From: JBARCX01 sp049794535
GTDB taxonomy: Bacteria > Pseudomonadota > Gammaproteobacteria > Xanthomonadales > Rhodanobacteraceae
Length of the DNA stretch: 7,181 bases
NCBI GenBank assembly: GCA_049794535.1
Contig: JBARCX010000174.1
Location: 1 to 7,181, forward strand
Direction: 5' to 3'
Position 1 is the first letter of the stretch, and each line of letters begins with the position of its first letter. The notes beneath the pieces were generated by a model. It was not told where the DNA came from, made no database searches, and saw only the letters and a list, made by a program, of their open reading frames with translations. The position numbers were made by a program, and so were the translations under genes. Below, in pieces: positions 5,991 through 7,181 of this stretch.

Positions 5991-7181
5991 TTACGCCGCG
6001 ACCGCTTCCTGCTCCATCACCGGCAAGCGGATCAGGTAATCGAAGGCGCCGAGCGAAGCCTTGGCGCCGTCACCCATGGCGATCACGATCTGCTTGAACG
6101 GCACCGTGGTGACGTCGCCGGCAGCGAACACACCGGGCAAGGAGGTGCGGCCATGCGCATCCACTTCGATTTCACCACGCGGTGACAACTTCAACGTGCC
6201 CTTGAGCCAATCGGTATTCGGTAGCAAGCCGATCTGCACGAAGATGCCTTCCAATTCGACACGATGGCTCTCGCCGCTGGTGCGGTCGGTGTAGGCCAAT
6301 CCGGCGACCTTCTGGTTATCGCCGAGCACTTCGGTGGTCTGCGCGCTGACGATCACCTTCACGTTCGGCAGGCTGCGCAGTTTGCGCTGTAGCACTTCAT
6401 CCGCACGCAGCTTGCTGTCGAATTCCAGCAGGGTGACGTGGCCTACGATGCCGGCCAGGTCGATCGCTGCTTCCACACCGGAGTTGCCGCCGCCGATGAC
6501 GGCCACGCGCTTGCCTTTGAACAGCGGGCCGTCGCAGTGCGGGCAATAGGTGACGCCTTTGTTGCGGTATTCCTGCTCACCCGGCACGTTCATATTGCGC
6601 CACCGAGCACCGGTGGAGAGCACCACCGACTTCGCTTTCAGCGAGGCGCCACTGGCCAGCCGAACTTCGATCAGGCCACCCTCTTCGTCGGCTGGGATCA
6701 GCTGTTCGGCGCGCTGCAAGTTCATCACATCCACGTCGTATTCGCGTACGTGTTGTTCCAGCGCGGTGACCAGCTTCGGGCCTTCGGTGTAGGGCACCGA
6801 GATGAAGTTTTCGATAGCCATCGTGTCCAGCACCTGGCCGCCGAAGCGCTCTGCGGCCACGCCAGTGCGGATGCCTTTGCGTGCGGCATAGATGGCGGCT
6901 GCGGCGCCGGCCGGGCCACCACCGATGACCAGTACATCGAAGGCTGCCTTGGTCTTGATCTTCTCGGCGGCGCGCTGCTCTGCGCCGCTATCGAGACGAG
7001 CGGCAATCTGCTCGATGGACATGCGGCCTTGGTCGAACGGCTTGCCGTTGAGGAACACGGTGGGTACCGCCATTACCTGGCGCTCGTTCACCTCGTTCTG
7101 GAACAGCGAGCCGTCAATCGCCACATGCGTGATGTTGGGGTTGAGCACGCTCATCAGATTCAGTGCCTGCACCGTATCCGG
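5991..7181 (-). CDS. ahpF: Alkyl hydroperoxide reductase subunit F (AhpF), 5' end off window
   Basis: AhpF is the cytoplasmic FAD flavoprotein that passes electrons from NADH to the peroxiredoxin AhpC, which reduces H2O2 and organic peroxides. The window holds the last 396 residues, beginning PDTVQALNLM, which aligns just after the N-terminal redox CxxC of E. coli AhpF (Cys129/Cys132), so about 130 residues are missing off the right edge. Visible in order are the rest of the second thioredoxin-like domain with its cis-proline (VPTVF), a linker, the FAD motif GGGPAG (87-92 of this piece), the redox site CPHC (213-216), the NADH motif GGGNSG (230-235), and the second FAD contact GVFAAGD near the end. 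The match to E. coli AhpF is close over long blocks (for example YCPHCDGPLFKGK and GIFVQIGLLPNT). ahpC is usually just upstream and would lie beyond the right edge. OxyR control is common in the family but cannot be judged here. A strong terminator follows. Confidence 0.97.
   Translation of the reverse strand, partial: PDTVQALNLMSVLNPNITHVAIDGSLFQNEVNERQVMAVPTVFLNGKPFDQGRMSIEQIAARLDSGAEQRAAEKIKTKAAFDVLVIGGGPAGAAAAIYAARKGIRTGVAAERFGGQVLDTMAIENFISVPYTEGPKLVTALEQHVREYDVDVMNLQRAEQLIPADEEGGLIEVRLASGASLKAKSVVLSTGARWRNMNVPGEQEYRNKGVTYCPHCDGPLFKGKRVAVIGGGNSGVEAAIDLAGIVGHVTLLEFDSKLRADEVLQRKLRSLPNVKVIVSAQTTEVLGDNQKVAGLAYTDRTSGESHRVELEGIFVQIGLLPNTDWLKGTLKLSPRGEIEVDAHGRTSLPGVFAAGDVTTVPFKQIVIAMGDGAKASLGAFDYLIRLPVMEQEAVAA

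Noticed and set aside
5991..7181. ahpF as a truncated pseudogene or a plain thioredoxin reductase
   Set aside because: The frame is open to the window edge and begins within the N-terminal thioredoxin-like region that thioredoxin reductase lacks; the missing part is simply outside the window.

Overview
The window looks like ordinary chromosome from a moderately GC-rich gammaproteobacterium. Gene style (an E. coli-type ahpF, a YdhF-type aldo/keto reductase, a membrane GGDEF protein, exported proteins of the Xanthomonadales kind) suggests Xanthomonadales, perhaps the Rhodanobacteraceae (Dyella/Luteibacter group). That placement is an inference; no rRNA or other marker gene is present. I see no mobile element, CRISPR array, tRNA or rRNA.

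Layout, left to right. (1) The 3' end of a + strand gene, probably a SnoaL/DUF4440-like (NTF2-fold) protein, ends at 129 and is followed by a perfect 18-bp hairpin. (2) After about 350 bp with no convincing gene, a + strand gene encodes an exported protein with a C-terminal thioredoxin-like fold and a CxxS rather than CxxC site; it ends at a strong intrinsic terminator. (3) After a further gap of about 460 bp, two + strand genes lie 20 bp apart and probably form an operon: a multi-spanning membrane diguanylate cyclase with intact GGEEF and RxxD inhibitory site, then a YdhF-family aldo/keto reductase. (4) Converging on these is a - strand gene for a Tat-exported, lipobox-bearing FAD oxidase of the D-amino-acid oxidase (DAAO) family. 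(5) At the right edge, also on the - strand, is ahpF (alkyl hydroperoxide reductase subunit F), cut by the window edge just after the position of its N-terminal redox CxxC, with its own strong terminator.

The most notable feature is the DAAO-family gene. Its domain order is rearranged: the segment that normally ends DAAO (the FRP arginine region followed by HNYGHGG) lies upstream of the Rossmann GxGxxG motif that normally begins the protein. The C-terminus stops where the moved piece would have started. This reads as a natural circular permutation placed behind a Tat lipoprotein signal. The oxidase would be expected to release H2O2 outside the cytoplasm; ahpF next door removes peroxides in the cytoplasm, but the terminator between them argues against co-transcription.
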